Source: Hungatella sp. (GTDB lineage Bacteria > Bacillota > Clostridia > Lachnospirales > Lachnospiraceae). Taken from it: 35,597 nucleotides of DNA. Under the pieces are notes generated by a model that was not told the DNA's origin, searched no databases, and was given only the letters and a program-made list of their open reading frames with translations. Location: the NCBI GenBank assembly GCA_022796015.1, contig JAAWHU010000033.1:1-35597 (forward strand). The letters are read 5' to 3'. Below, in pieces: positions 16,203-25,137 of the stretch (positions are counted from its first letter, which is position 1; each line of letters begins with the position of its first letter). The translations under genes were made by a program, and so were the position numbers.

Positions 16203-17167
16203 ACTTCCCATTCCTTTCCGAAGACTCCGGCAAATTCCTTCGGCGCCGGGGCCTCAAAGCTTTTTCCTGACAAATATTCTAAGGGGGCCTGAAGCTCTGG
16301 AAATTCCATTCTGTAGGAGTGAAGCATCTGATGCCGGATACCGAATCTTCTTTTTGCCTCCTCATTGACCTTCTCGTCTCCGTACTTTCTGTCACCCACC
16401 AGGGGATGGCCTATGGAAGACAGATGGGCCCGAATCTGGTGGCTTCGCCCGGTGATTAAGAGAACCTTCAGAAGGGTATACCCCTCCTTCCAGGCCACAG
16501 GCTCATATTTTGTGGAGATGGGCACGCTGTGCGGCATCTGGGTCTTGTGGACCGTAACCACATTGGATCTCTCATCCTTTGTAAGAAATCCATCTATCGT
16601 CCTGGTCTCCTTTAGCTCTCCCTTCACGGCGCAGTAGTAATACTTATGGATGCTCCGGTCCCGGAATACCTCCGCCATAATCTGCAGTCCCGCCAAAGTC
16701 TTTCCTGCCGCCACAAGGCCGCTGGTGTTCCGGTCCAGGCGGTTGCAGATGCCGGGACGGAAGGTCCTTAAGTCCTCCTTGGTCAAGGCCCCTGTGTCCA
16801 TCAGATAATCCGTCACATACTCCACCAAGGATTCATCCCCCTCCTTTGCCTTCTGGGACAGCATCCCTGCCGGCTTATTAATCAGGATAATGTGTTGGTC
16901 TTCATAGATCAGATCCAGCCTGGTCTTTTTTACCTTCTGCACGGTCACCTGGGAAAATTTCTCTATGGTATCGTCAGAGAGAAAGAGCTTGATCTCATCT
17001 CCCGCCTTAAGCCTTTCCGTGCCATCACACTTTTTGCCGTTAAGGGTAATATTCTTCTTGCGCAGCATCTTGTAGAGGAAGCCCTTCCCTGCCAGGTTCA
17101 GATATTTTCCCAGCAGCTTATCCAGGCGCTGCCCTGCTTCCTTTTCCGTTATGTGAATCGCCTTCAT
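16199..17167 (-). CDS. RluA-family pseudouridine synthase (RluC/RluD type)
   Basis: This 322-residue enzyme has an N-terminal S4 RNA-binding domain (about 12-60, RLDKLLGKYLNLAGKGFLYKMLR) and the PsuA catalytic domain with Asp145 in NRLDRNTSG. It would isomerise uridines, most likely in 23S rRNA. Which position is unclear. GGGGGC precedes the ATG at 17167. A longer in-frame extension at the N-terminus has no binding site. The gene overlaps the C39-like gene by 4 bp. Confidence 0.92.
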   Translation of the reverse strand: MKAIHITEKEAGQRLDKLLGKYLNLAGKGFLYKMLRKKNITLNGKKCDGTERLKAGDEIKLFLSDDTIEKFSQVTVQKVKKTRLDLIYEDQHIILINKPAGMLSQKAKEGDESLVEYVTDYLMDTGALTKEDLRTFRPGICNRLDRNTSGLVAAGKTLAGLQIMAEVFRDRSIHKYYYCAVKGELKETRTIDGFLTKDERSNVVTVHKTQMPHSVPISTKYEPVAWKEGYTLLKVLLITGRSHQIRAHLSSIGHPLVGDRKYGDEKVNEEAKRRFGIRHQMLHSYRMEFPELQAPLEYLSGKSFEAPAPKEFAGVFGKEWEV

Positions 17168-17248
17168 GCTCTGCCCCCTTCTGGCTTCATCCTTCACCCT
17201 CTGCCCCTGACTGCCTTTCCGGCCCAAAACCTGCGGCCTGACGTCTGT

Positions 17249-17821
17249 CTACATAGACAGGCTCTTAAGAAGGCGGGCGGCATAGTCCGCACTTCCGTCG
17301 TCCTCTGATTCCGGAACCGGCTTTAAGGAGTCCAGACGCTTCAGGAACATGGTTTCATCCTGGATCACCTTCACGTTAGGATCCAGCCTCTGGGCCTTAA
17401 AGGTGTCGTTCAGATATTTTTCCGCCTTTTTCCCATGGGTTTTCTCCACAGTGCACAGAACAAATACCCCCTGCTGATGAACCATAACAGCCTCTATGGG
17501 AATGATCTGCTCTTTGGACGTGACAATCAGATCATAGAGGAGCAGCCCTCTCTCCTCCCGGGCTTTTACCCTCTCGTAAAAATCTGCCGGGGGAGTCCTG
17601 TACTTCCATGATGCCAGGAGCGGAGCGGCCACATTGGCTGTGGGAAGTACGGATAAGACAGCCATAACCGTCAGAATATTCCTGGCCGCTTCGCTGTCCG
17701 TAAATCCTCTGGCCCCTGCCTGGACAAGTATCATCGCCGCCCCGAAAAGCACCTTGGCCAGCTGAACCCTTCGGCGGCGGTCCCGGTAGCCGTACTGCCC
17801 CTTTTCCTTATGCGTACCCAT
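17249..17821 (-). CDS. Conserved membrane protein of unknown function
   Basis: I do not recognise the family. The 190-residue protein has a basic N-terminus (HKEKGQYGYRDRRRR), two hydrophobic segments (about 21-37 and 50-70) and a soluble C-terminal domain of about 110 residues. That domain contains a beta-rich core (LIVTSKEQIIPIEAVMVHQQGVFVLCTVE) and an acidic tail. The core vaguely recalls NERD-like nuclease-fold domains (IPIEAVMVHQQGVFVL), but no catalytic set is clear. It follows the SDR gene by 6 bp and precedes the RluA-like gene by 81 bp, so it is probably co-transcribed with them. Confidence 0.75.
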   Translation of the reverse strand: MGTHKEKGQYGYRDRRRRVQLAKVLFGAAMILVQAGARGFTDSEAARNILTVMAVLSVLPTANVAAPLLASWKYRTPPADFYERVKAREERGLLLYDLIVTSKEQIIPIEAVMVHQQGVFVLCTVEKTHGKKAEKYLNDTFKAQRLDPNVKVIQDETMFLKRLDSLKPVPESEDDGSADYAARLLKSLSM

Positions 17822-17827
17822 ATGCCA

Positions 17828-18586
17828 TCACTCTGTCCCTAACATACGAATCAATATTTCATGGGGAATCCATTTGCTGAGAACCCAAAACAGGTTCATG
17901 GTAAGCCCGTAGACTGACACGGATTTCCCCATATAGCTGTCTCTTAAGGCCTTCTTCACTACACTTCCGGGGGTTGCCATGACAAGGCGCTTGTACAGCG
18001 GAATCTGGGCGCCGGTCTCTGCAATATCAAAAAATTCCGTGTCAACAGGCCCTGGGCACACGGCTGTCACGTAGATTTCCCGCCCCTTAAGCTCTGCCCC
18101 TAAGGCTCTGGAATAGCTGAGGACAAAGGATTTGGTGGCAGCATAGATGGCAAACCCGGGCTGAGGGAGAAACGCCGCCGCAGAGGCAAACTGCACAATC
18201 CGGCTGTTGCGGCTCATAAAGGGAAGTACCATGTGGGTCACGGCGCAGAGGGCCTCACAGTTTAAACGGACCATAGCGCACTCCGTATGCTCATCCACCT
18301 CTCCTACCCGCCCGATCTTGCCAAACCCGGCGGAATTTACAAGAATCTTCACGTCAGGTTTCTCCTGCTTTAGGGCTTCCTCCAATACCGCCCGCTCCTC
18401 CTTCTTTGTCACGTCTGCGGCAAAGCATCTCACCCTTGCCGGAAGACGCCCCTTAAGCTCCTCAAGGCGCTCTCCTCTTCTTGCTATGAGCCAGATTTCC
18501 TCGATCCCTGCAAATCTGTCCGCGATCTGAACCGCCGCTTCCCTCCCCATGCCTGAGGAGGCTCCGGTAACTACTGCGATTTTCAT
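17828..18586 (-). CDS. Short-chain dehydrogenase/reductase
   Basis: This 252-residue classical SDR has the Rossmann glycine motif TGASSGMG (8-15), the NSAG motif, the Ser ahead of Tyr and YAATK with the catalytic Tyr-x3-Lys. The C-terminal region is hydrophobic (LTMNLFWVLSKWIPHEILI). Bacillus YqjQ-like and DltE-like oxidoreductases have this form. The substrate is unknown. Its ATG overlaps the ygiQ stop as ATGA, which indicates translational coupling. Confidence 0.92.
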   Translation of the reverse strand: MKIAVVTGASSGMGREAAVQIADRFAGIEEIWLIARRGERLEELKGRLPARVRCFAADVTKKEERAVLEEALKQEKPDVKILVNSAGFGKIGRVGEVDEHTECAMVRLNCEALCAVTHMVLPFMSRNSRIVQFASAAAFLPQPGFAIYAATKSFVLSYSRALGAELKGREIYVTAVCPGPVDTEFFDIAETGAQIPLYKRLVMATPGSVVKKALRDSYMGKSVSVYGLTMNLFWVLSKWIPHEILIRMLGTE

Positions 18587-20526
18587 AGGCTTTTCCTTTC
18601 TTTCTTTTTATGCACGTTCCGAATGGTCTTCTTCGGCCTGCCCTTCTCTGTTCCGGCGTCTCTGCCTGCAGGGCCCTTCCCTGCCCCTTTCCCGGCCGGG
18701 ACCCCCGTGTGCCTTCCATAAGGGTTCCCATCCTTAGGCCTGATCAGACATTGTTTTCCGTATCCGATCAGATCCGTCCTTCCCCCTATCTTTAATGCCT
18801 CTAGAACCAGGTCATAATTCTTCGGGTTCCGGTACTGAATCAGGGCCCGCTGCATGGCCTTCTCATGAGGGTTGACAGGGACATAGACCTTCTCCATGGT
18901 ACGGCAGTCATAGCCTGTATAGTACATGCAGGTGGAGATGGTGGAAGGCGTGGGATAAAAATCCTGAACCTGCTCCGGCATATATCCCAGATCCCTCAGA
19001 TGCTCCGCCAGCTCGATGGCCTCCTTTATGGTGGAACCGGGATGGGAGGACATAAGGTAGGGCACCAGATACTGCTTTTTCCCCAGCCTTCCATTCATCT
19101 CATTATATTCCTTCACAAACCGGCGGTACACATGATTGCCCGGCTTTCCCATACATTTCAGCACCGGGTCCGCCACGTGCTCCGGGGCTACCTTCAGCTG
19201 TCCGCTTACATGATGTTCACAGAGCTCCTTTAAAAAAGCCCTCTTAGAATCTGCCAGCACATAGTCAAAGCGGATTCCGGAACGGATAAATACCTTCTTC
19301 ACCTTCGGCAGGGAGCGGAGCCTTCGCAGCAGCTCCGTGTAGTCGCTGTGGTCTGCCCTCAGATTCTTACAGGGCTCAGGGAAAAGGCATTGACGATGTT
19401 TACATGCCCCCTTGGTCATCTGCTTTTCGCAGGCCGGATAGCGGAAATTGGCCGTGGGCCCTCCCACATCGTGAATATAGCCCTTAAAATCCGGCTCTTC
19501 TGTCAGCATCCTGGCCTCATTTATCAGGGATTCATGACTCCTTGCCTGGATAATCCTTCCCTGGTGAAACGTAAGGGCGCAGAAGCTGCAGGCGCCGAAG
19601 CACCCCCTGCTGCTGATCAAGCTGAACTTGATCTCCCGAATGGCAGGAACTCCCCCTGCCTCCTCATAGGAGGGATGATAATTTCTCATATAGGGAAGTC
19701 CGTAGACCTCATCCATCTCTTCTGTGGACAAGGGCTTTGCCGGCGGATTTTGCACCACATAAACCTTTTTCTCATAGGGCTCTGCGAGACGCCTGCCTGT
19801 AAATGGGTCTGTGTTGCTGTACTGAATAAAAAAGCTTCTGGCATACTCCTTTTTGTCCCTTAAAAGCTCTTCATAATCAGGGAGAAGCTCATAATCGTAG
19901 ACAGAGTCCAGGCTTTTTGTCCGGTACACGGTTCCCTCCACAAAGGTAATATCCTTCACGTCCATACCGCTGTCAAGGGCGTCGGCAATCTCCACAATAG
20001 ACCGCTCCCCCATGCCGTAGGAGATGAGATCCGCCTGGGAATCCAGAAGGATGGACCGTTTCAGCTTGTTGGACCAGTAGTCATAATGGGACAGGCGGCG
20101 CAGGCTTGCCTCGATTCCCCCTAAGATAATGGGACTGTCCTTGTACACGGACCGAATAAGATTGGAGTACACCACCGCCGCATAGTCGGGGCGCTTACCC
20201 ATAATGCCTCCCGGTGTGTAGGAATCCTCCCCCCGCCGTTTTTTTGACACGGAGTAGTGATTTACCATGGAGTCCATGTTGCCTGCAGATACCAGGAAGC
20301 CAAGCCTTGGTTTCCCCAGAACGGCAATGCTTCCCTTGTCCCTCCAGTCCGGCTGGGCGATGATTCCCACCTTGTAGCCGCGGGCTTCCAGAATCCTGGA
20401 TATAATGGCATGGCCAAAGGAGGGATGATCCACATAGGCATCCCCGCACACATACACAAAATCACATTGGTTCCATCCCCGTATACTCATGTCCGCCCGG
20501 CTTATGGGCAAATAATCCGGCTTCAT
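18583..20526 (-). CDS. YgiQ-family radical SAM protein (UPF0313)
   Basis: This 647-residue protein has the N-terminal YgiQ-specific domain (RADMSIRGWNQCDFVYVCGDAYVDHPSFG), then a radical SAM core with CxxxCxxC (Cys309, Cys313, Cys316 in GCFGACSFC) that binds a 4Fe-4S cluster and SAM. The C-terminus ends in a lysine/glycine/arginine-rich tail (about 610-647) likely to bind nucleic acid. The substrate of the family is not established to my knowledge. GGAGGTGAAAAG precedes the ATG at 20526. An earlier ATG would overlap the HAD gene. Confidence 0.93.
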   Translation of the reverse strand: MKPDYLPISRADMSIRGWNQCDFVYVCGDAYVDHPSFGHAIISRILEARGYKVGIIAQPDWRDKGSIAVLGKPRLGFLVSAGNMDSMVNHYSVSKKRRGEDSYTPGGIMGKRPDYAAVVYSNLIRSVYKDSPIILGGIEASLRRLSHYDYWSNKLKRSILLDSQADLISYGMGERSIVEIADALDSGMDVKDITFVEGTVYRTKSLDSVYDYELLPDYEELLRDKKEYARSFFIQYSNTDPFTGRRLAEPYEKKVYVVQNPPAKPLSTEEMDEVYGLPYMRNYHPSYEEAGGVPAIREIKFSLISSRGCFGACSFCALTFHQGRIIQARSHESLINEARMLTEEPDFKGYIHDVGGPTANFRYPACEKQMTKGACKHRQCLFPEPCKNLRADHSDYTELLRRLRSLPKVKKVFIRSGIRFDYVLADSKRAFLKELCEHHVSGQLKVAPEHVADPVLKCMGKPGNHVYRRFVKEYNEMNGRLGKKQYLVPYLMSSHPGSTIKEAIELAEHLRDLGYMPEQVQDFYPTPSTISTCMYYTGYDCRTMEKVYVPVNPHEKAMQRALIQYRNPKNYDLVLEALKIGGRTDLIGYGKQCLIRPKDGNPYGRHTGVPAGKGAGKGPAGRDAGTEKGRPKKTIRNVHKKKERKSL

Positions 20527-20542
20527 CTTTTCACCTCCTCCG

Positions 20543-21196
20543 TCACAGGATATCAAAATAGTCATGAATAAAATAATCGGCAAGAGAACGTTTTTCTTCC
20601 TCTATATGCCTGGAGAATTCATCATCCACAGCGCACACGGTCATTCCCGCCCTCTTTCCTGCCAGAATCCCTGCCGGCACATCCTCGAACACCAGACAGT
20701 CCCTAGGCTCCACTCCCAGCTCCTTTGCCACCTTCAAATAGATATCCGGCTCCGGCTTTCCGGCCTTCACCTCACAGGCTGTGGCCACCACCTGAAAGAA
20801 AGGTTTTATGTTCAGGGAGTCAAGAACCGCATCTACCATCTCACGCCCGTTGCTGGTGGCGATGCCGCAGGGGATATGATGTTCCTCTGCATAGGACAAA
20901 AGCTCCATGACTCCCTTTTTGGCGGGCACCTCATGGCGGTACTTGTCAATGGACATTCTGGTCCACTCAGCCTTGATCTCCTCCAGGGTAAGAGGCAGGC
21001 AAAACCGCTCCTTAAAGTAGACGGCTGTCTCCGAAAAACTCATGCCTTCGATCTCCCTCTGGAGCCCCTTGGGGCACTCGTACCCATATCTCCCCAAAAA
21101 TTCAATATCAATACGTTTCCACATCCACATGGAATCCACCAGGGTTCCATCCAGGTCAAACAGAAATGCCTTTCTGCCCTTTAAAATCTCTCTCAT
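20543..21196 (-). CDS. HAD-superfamily phosphatase (beta-phosphoglucomutase-like)
   Basis: This 217-residue HAD hydrolase has motif I FDLDGTLVDS (Asp14, Asp16), motif II TSNG (about 117-120), motif III lysine in KAGKPEPD and motif IV VFEDVPAG. A helical cap lies between motifs I and II, as in subfamily IA enzymes such as beta-phosphoglucomutases and phosphoglycolate phosphatases. It should dephosphorylate or isomerise a small phosphorylated metabolite. It follows the RsuA-like gene by 3 bp. Confidence 0.9.
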   Translation of the reverse strand: MREILKGRKAFLFDLDGTLVDSMWMWKRIDIEFLGRYGYECPKGLQREIEGMSFSETAVYFKERFCLPLTLEEIKAEWTRMSIDKYRHEVPAKKGVMELLSYAEEHHIPCGIATSNGREMVDAVLDSLNIKPFFQVVATACEVKAGKPEPDIYLKVAKELGVEPRDCLVFEDVPAGILAGKRAGMTVCAVDDEFSRHIEEEKRSLADYFIHDYFDIL

Positions 21197-21199
21197 CTG

Positions 21200-21943
21200 T
21201 CATGATCCCCTTCCTTTTTTCAAACCTTCCACTTCCTCCAAGGAAAGGGAACGATATTCTCCTGGCTTCAGAGTCTCATCCAGTTTAAGGCTTCCCATGG
21301 AAAGGCGTTTTAGATAGGCCACTCTGCATCCAAGGGCCTCAAACATCCTCTTCACCTGGTGAAATTTGCCCTCCTGAATCGTAAGGGTTACCTTTGTCCT
21401 GCCCTCTGCTGTCCCCTGGCCCAAAATCTCCAGCCTGGCGCCCATGACAGGGGTTCCATCAAGAAGGGTGATCCCTTCCTTCAAGCGCTGCCCGGCGTCT
21501 CCTGGAAGAGCGCCCTCCACCTCTGCATAATACGTCTTGTCCACATGGCGCCTGGGGGACAGAAGGCTGTGGGCCAAATCCCCGTCATTGGTAATGAGAA
21601 GCAGGCCCTCGGTGTCAATGTCCAGCCTCCCTACAGGAAAGAGATCCTTCCTTTTAGGAGACGAGCTCTTTATTAAGTCCACCACGGTCCTATGCAGGTT
21701 GTCCTCTGTGGCCGACACCACTCCCTGAGGCTTGTTCAGCATATAATATTCCATGGCAGCGTAAATAACAGGCACTCCGTCGCAGACCACCCTGTCCTTC
21801 TTCGGATCCACTTTACTGTCCGGCTTTTTTACAATCTCACCGTTTACCTGGATCCTTCCCTTCCTTGCAAGCTCCCTAATCTGGCTTCTGGTTCCCACTG
21901 CCATCTCCGACAGCAGCTTATCCAAACGCATCTTTTTTTCCAT
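21200..21943 (-). CDS. RsuA/RluB-family pseudouridine synthase
   Basis: This 247-residue enzyme has an S4 domain (about 5-50, MRLDKLLSEMAVGTRSQIRELARKG) and a catalytic domain with Asp108 in GRLDIDTEGLL. It modifies a single uridine in rRNA (16S for RsuA, 23S for RluB); the size and N-terminus fit RsuA-like Firmicutes proteins (YtzG/YtzF group). The ATG overlaps the stop of the methyltransferase by one base (TGATG), so translation is coupled. Confidence 0.93.
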   Translation of the reverse strand: MEKKMRLDKLLSEMAVGTRSQIRELARKGRIQVNGEIVKKPDSKVDPKKDRVVCDGVPVIYAAMEYYMLNKPQGVVSATEDNLHRTVVDLIKSSSPKRKDLFPVGRLDIDTEGLLLITNDGDLAHSLLSPRRHVDKTYYAEVEGALPGDAGQRLKEGITLLDGTPVMGARLEILGQGTAEGRTKVTLTIQEGKFHQVKRMFEALGCRVAYLKRLSMGSLKLDETLKPGEYRSLSLEEVEGLKKGRGS

Positions 21944-23313
21944 CACTGCCACCGCCAACCCGGATAATATTTGTTTTTCAAGGTCATGCCGCTGCCCTTG
22001 GCGAATCCAAGGCCGAATCCGTCCACACATACCAGACACCACCCCGACACAGGCCCCTCCCCTTCTAAAAGGGCAATGGTCTCCCCCTTCAGGTAGCGGA
22101 TCACCCGCTGATCTTCTCTTCCAAAGGAAATACAGTTGTCATACAGGGCTTCATTGAGCACCATGGCCATGGCCTGGCTGGGTTCAAACCTTCCCTTTTT
22201 TATGGTTCCCATCCACAGGCCTGTCCTAAGATACCGAAGCCTTTTTCCTTCCTCAAATCCCTGGGGCAGATAGAAGACCATGTCCTGCTTTTTCACCATT
22301 CTGGAAGCGTCCCAGGGGATTTTGGTCTTTTCCAGGAACTCCCAGAGCCCCCTCTCCGGCTTCAGGCCATCGGGAGCCCGATTCCCGGCTTTCAACGTCC
22401 TGTCTTCAGCCTGGTGCCTCTGTCTCTCTCCATCCTTTTCAAGGAGAGCCATAAAATGTCCCTCCCCCCGGATCCTGTGGGGGAAAAGCCTGAGACAGCC
22501 TGACAATCCCATGCCGTCACTGGCTCCTTCAAAAAGGGGAATGGGGCGAAGCTTCATATCCGGGAATTCATCTAACACCCATCGAACCACATCCTCGTCT
22601 TCCTTTACGGAAAACGTGCAGGTAGAATAGAGGAGCAGGCCTCCCGGCCTCAGCATCTTTACTGCCTCTTTTAGAATCCCCTTTTGGATCTCACAGTAAT
22701 AATCCGGCCCCTTCTCCAGCCAAGCCTTCCCCATCTCCGGCTCCTTGCGGAACATCCCTTCACCGGAGCAGGGCGCATCCACCAAAATCTTATGGAAAAA
22801 TTCCGGAAATTCCCCGGAGAGCCTTTCAGGGGTCTCGCTGGTGACACAGAGATTGGCCACGCCGAAGAGTTCCAGGTTCTTAAGAAGAGCCTTTGCCCTG
22901 GAGTTGCTGATATCATTGGCCACCAGCATTCCCTTTCCCTTTAGCTTAGCCCCCAGCTCCGTGCTTTTTCCTCCCGGCGCCCCGCACAGATCCAGCACCA
23001 TATCCCCCGGCTCCACAGGAAGAAGGGATGCCGGAGTCATGGCGCTGGGTTCCTGAAGATAATACAGCCCTCCATAATAATAAGGATCCTTAGACAGCCG
23101 CCTCTCTTCCCCGTCGTAAAAAAGCCCGTTCTCCACCCAGGGCACCTGCTCCGTCTCACACGGAAGCTTCCTTTGGCACTCCTTTACACTCCACTTTAGG
23201 GTATTCACCCGCAGGCCATAGCTTCTGGGCTCTTCAAAGCTCCTCTCATATTCATCATATTCATCCCCAAGAAGAGCCTTCATCTCTTCCCGAAATGCTT
23301 CCGGCAGCTCCAC
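21943..23313 (-). CDS. RsmF/NOL1-NOP2-Sun family rRNA cytosine-C5 methyltransferase
   Basis: This 456-residue enzyme has the SAM-binding motif LDLCGAPGGKS (about 108-117), the catalytic Cys182 in DAPCSGEGMF and the second Cys232 in STCTF of the RCMT family. The C-terminal part (about 290-456) is the RsmF-type RNA-binding region (PUA-like, RVIRYLKGETI). It would methylate C5 of a cytosine in 16S rRNA. It is coupled to the RsuA-like gene by a one-base overlap, so two rRNA modification enzymes are made together. Confidence 0.93.
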   Translation of the reverse strand: MELPEAFREEMKALLGDEYDEYERSFEEPRSYGLRVNTLKWSVKECQRKLPCETEQVPWVENGLFYDGEERRLSKDPYYYGGLYYLQEPSAMTPASLLPVEPGDMVLDLCGAPGGKSTELGAKLKGKGMLVANDISNSRAKALLKNLELFGVANLCVTSETPERLSGEFPEFFHKILVDAPCSGEGMFRKEPEMGKAWLEKGPDYYCEIQKGILKEAVKMLRPGGLLLYSTCTFSVKEDEDVVRWVLDEFPDMKLRPIPLFEGASDGMGLSGCLRLFPHRIRGEGHFMALLEKDGERQRHQAEDRTLKAGNRAPDGLKPERGLWEFLEKTKIPWDASRMVKKQDMVFYLPQGFEEGKRLRYLRTGLWMGTIKKGRFEPSQAMAMVLNEALYDNCISFGREDQRVIRYLKGETIALLEGEGPVSGWCLVCVDGFGLGFAKGSGMTLKNKYYPGWRWQ

Positions 23314-23353
23314 CCTGCTCCCTCCCTTCTTTTTCTATCTGTCCACGCTCCCC

Positions 23354-24163
23354 CTAATATTGGTACACCAGCCTCCTCTTCTCCAGATACCTAAGGATCC
23401 AGTAAGGATTAATGCTCATCTCTTCATAATGATCGGTTCTCAGATACATCCCCATATGGAGATGAACCTGAAAATTCCCCACAGTCCCCTCCACGGCAGA
23501 GTACCCTGTATCCCCCATAAATCCCAGAAGCTCCCCGGCCCTTACCTGGTCTCCTTCCTTCCACTCCCTGCTGTAATCATATAGATGGGCATAGTAAAGA
23601 TACAGACCCTTCGGCGCACGCACTCCGATACGCCATCCGCCCTGTTCCAGCCATCCCACCTTCTCCACCACTCCATCCGTGATGCTGACTACGGGATAAA
23701 AACCTCGCTCCCGCTCCATACCCATAATATCACAGCCCTCATGCCTGCGCTCTCCCCCATAGGTTCTGCCGTCCATCCATCCGTTCTCATAGACTACATC
23801 CGGTGTCTCCGGCCGGCTGCTGGCGGGAACAGGAAAATACTGCAGATCCCCGAACACTGCTTCATAGGCGTGAAGAAGCTTCCTGTATTCTACGGGCCTC
23901 CTCTTAGAGATAAGAGGGTTGCTCTTTATGGCTTCCCCCTTCTTTAAATCCCTTAAATCATACTCCTCCTCTATCATCATGGAGGTGAGAACATCCAGAT
24001 CCAGCTGCTGCTCCATGGCCAGCCTTTCCCCCAGGTTCATGGCTCTGAACTGGTCGCTCTCCCATGTGTAGGCGTCCAGCTGATAAAAATCCGGATTAGA
24101 AATCAGATAATCCGTCACCGTCACTTGAAACACTGCAAGAAGAATCAGCAAAAGCACCTGCAT
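23354..24163 (-). CDS. M23-family peptidase with N-terminal membrane anchor
   Basis: This 269-residue protein has an N-terminal hydrophobic signal anchor (residues 1-20) and a LytM domain. The zinc ligands are visible as His141 and Asp145 (RRHEGCDIMG) and His236 in HLHMG, with His193 and His234 as the other catalytic histidines. It should cleave peptidoglycan cross-links outside the membrane, and the active-site set looks complete. AAGAGG precedes the ATG at 24163. It is the first gene of the twelve-gene run and is divergent from ylbJ, so a role in sporulation, like that of SpoIIQ, is possible but not shown. Confidence 0.88.
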   Translation of the reverse strand: MQVLLLILLAVFQVTVTDYLISNPDFYQLDAYTWESDQFRAMNLGERLAMEQQLDLDVLTSMMIEEEYDLRDLKKGEAIKSNPLISKRRPVEYRKLLHAYEAVFGDLQYFPVPASSRPETPDVVYENGWMDGRTYGGERRHEGCDIMGMERERGFYPVVSITDGVVEKVGWLEQGGWRIGVRAPKGLYLYYAHLYDYSREWKEGDQVRAGELLGFMGDTGYSAVEGTVGNFQVHLHMGMYLRTDHYEEMSINPYWILRYLEKRRLVYQY

Positions 24164-24216
24164 ATCCTCTTCTACCTCTCTCATATAGTGGTATAAAACA
24201 TCATATTCCGGTGACT

Positions 24217-25137
24217 ATGAAAAAATCCTTCTTTCCCCTCCTGTCCGTTGTGGTTCTATTGCTTCTGCTGACCCACCCGGCTCTTTCCTTCCAGGGAGCC
24301 AGCCGGGGACTGCTGCTGTGGTATCAGACAGTCCTCCCCACCCTGCTTCCTTTTATGATCTGCTCCAATATGATTGTGGCTGTAAACGGTATTCCCCTTC
24401 TGACTGCCCCTGTCCGCCCTCTCTTAAAAGGCCTCCTTCGCCTCTCTGACCACGGATGCTATGTCCTTATGTCAGGCCTCCTCTGCGGTTATCCCATGGG
24501 CGCAAAGACGTGCAGCGAATTCACCTGGCAGGGAAGAATCAGCCAAAGGGAGGGTGCTTATCTTCTCTCCATCAGCAACCACCCAAGCCCTATGTTTCTT
24601 CTTGGCTATGTATCTGCTGTACTGGACTCTTCCATCCCCATGTCCCTCGTCTTAACCGCCATATACCTTCCCGTTCTGCCCCTGGCCTTTTTGGCCCGGT
24701 CTGTCTATGGAATTCATGGCCCCTGTGTCTCCTCTCTGCCCCAGGACAGACAACATATTTCCTTCGACCAGTCCATGATGAATTCCTTTGAAGTTATGAT
24801 AAAAATCGGAGGCTACATTATGCTGTTTACCATTCTCGCCGAGTTTATCGGCCAGATCCCTTTTCTTTCCTCGTCCCTTCAGGCCGTCCTTCTGGGCCTC
24901 ATTGAGATCACCACCGGAATCCAGGCAGTGTCCCATGTATTTACAGAAACCGCCCAGGGGATGATTCTGTGCTTCGTCACTGCCTTCGGCGGCTTCTGCG
25001 GTTTTTTCCAGACCAGAAGCGTCATAAAAAGCCCCTGTCTTTCTGCATCCCACTACCTGTTATGGAAACTGCTCCACGCCTCTGCCTCCGCCGGAACCTT
25101 TATCCTTCTGGCATCGCTCCTCGTTCCGGGTCATTGA
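24217..25137 (+). CDS. ylbJ: Sporulation integral membrane protein YlbJ-like
   Basis: This 306-residue membrane protein has about seven hydrophobic segments. It contains the conserved GLLCGYPMGAKTCSEF stretch (about 85-100) and a matching later repeat (AFGGFCGFFQ), as in nucleoside-recognition/Gate-domain proteins such as YlbJ and SpmA. In Bacillus ylbJ follows coaD and is needed for spore cortex formation. Here it is also beside coaD but on the opposite strand. GGTGA sits 2 bases before the ATG at 24217; a GTG at 24211 is an alternative. Its 3' end overlaps the convergent coiled-coil gene by 38 bp. Confidence 0.85.
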   Translation: MKKSFFPLLSVVVLLLLLTHPALSFQGASRGLLLWYQTVLPTLLPFMICSNMIVAVNGIPLLTAPVRPLLKGLLRLSDHGCYVLMSGLLCGYPMGAKTCSEFTWQGRISQREGAYLLSISNHPSPMFLLGYVSAVLDSSIPMSLVLTAIYLPVLPLAFLARSVYGIHGPCVSSLPQDRQHISFDQSMMNSFEVMIKIGGYIMLFTILAEFIGQIPFLSSSLQAVLLGLIEITTGIQAVSHVFTETAQGMILCFVTAFGGFCGFFQTRSVIKSPCLSASHYLLWKLLHASASAGTFILLASLLVPGH

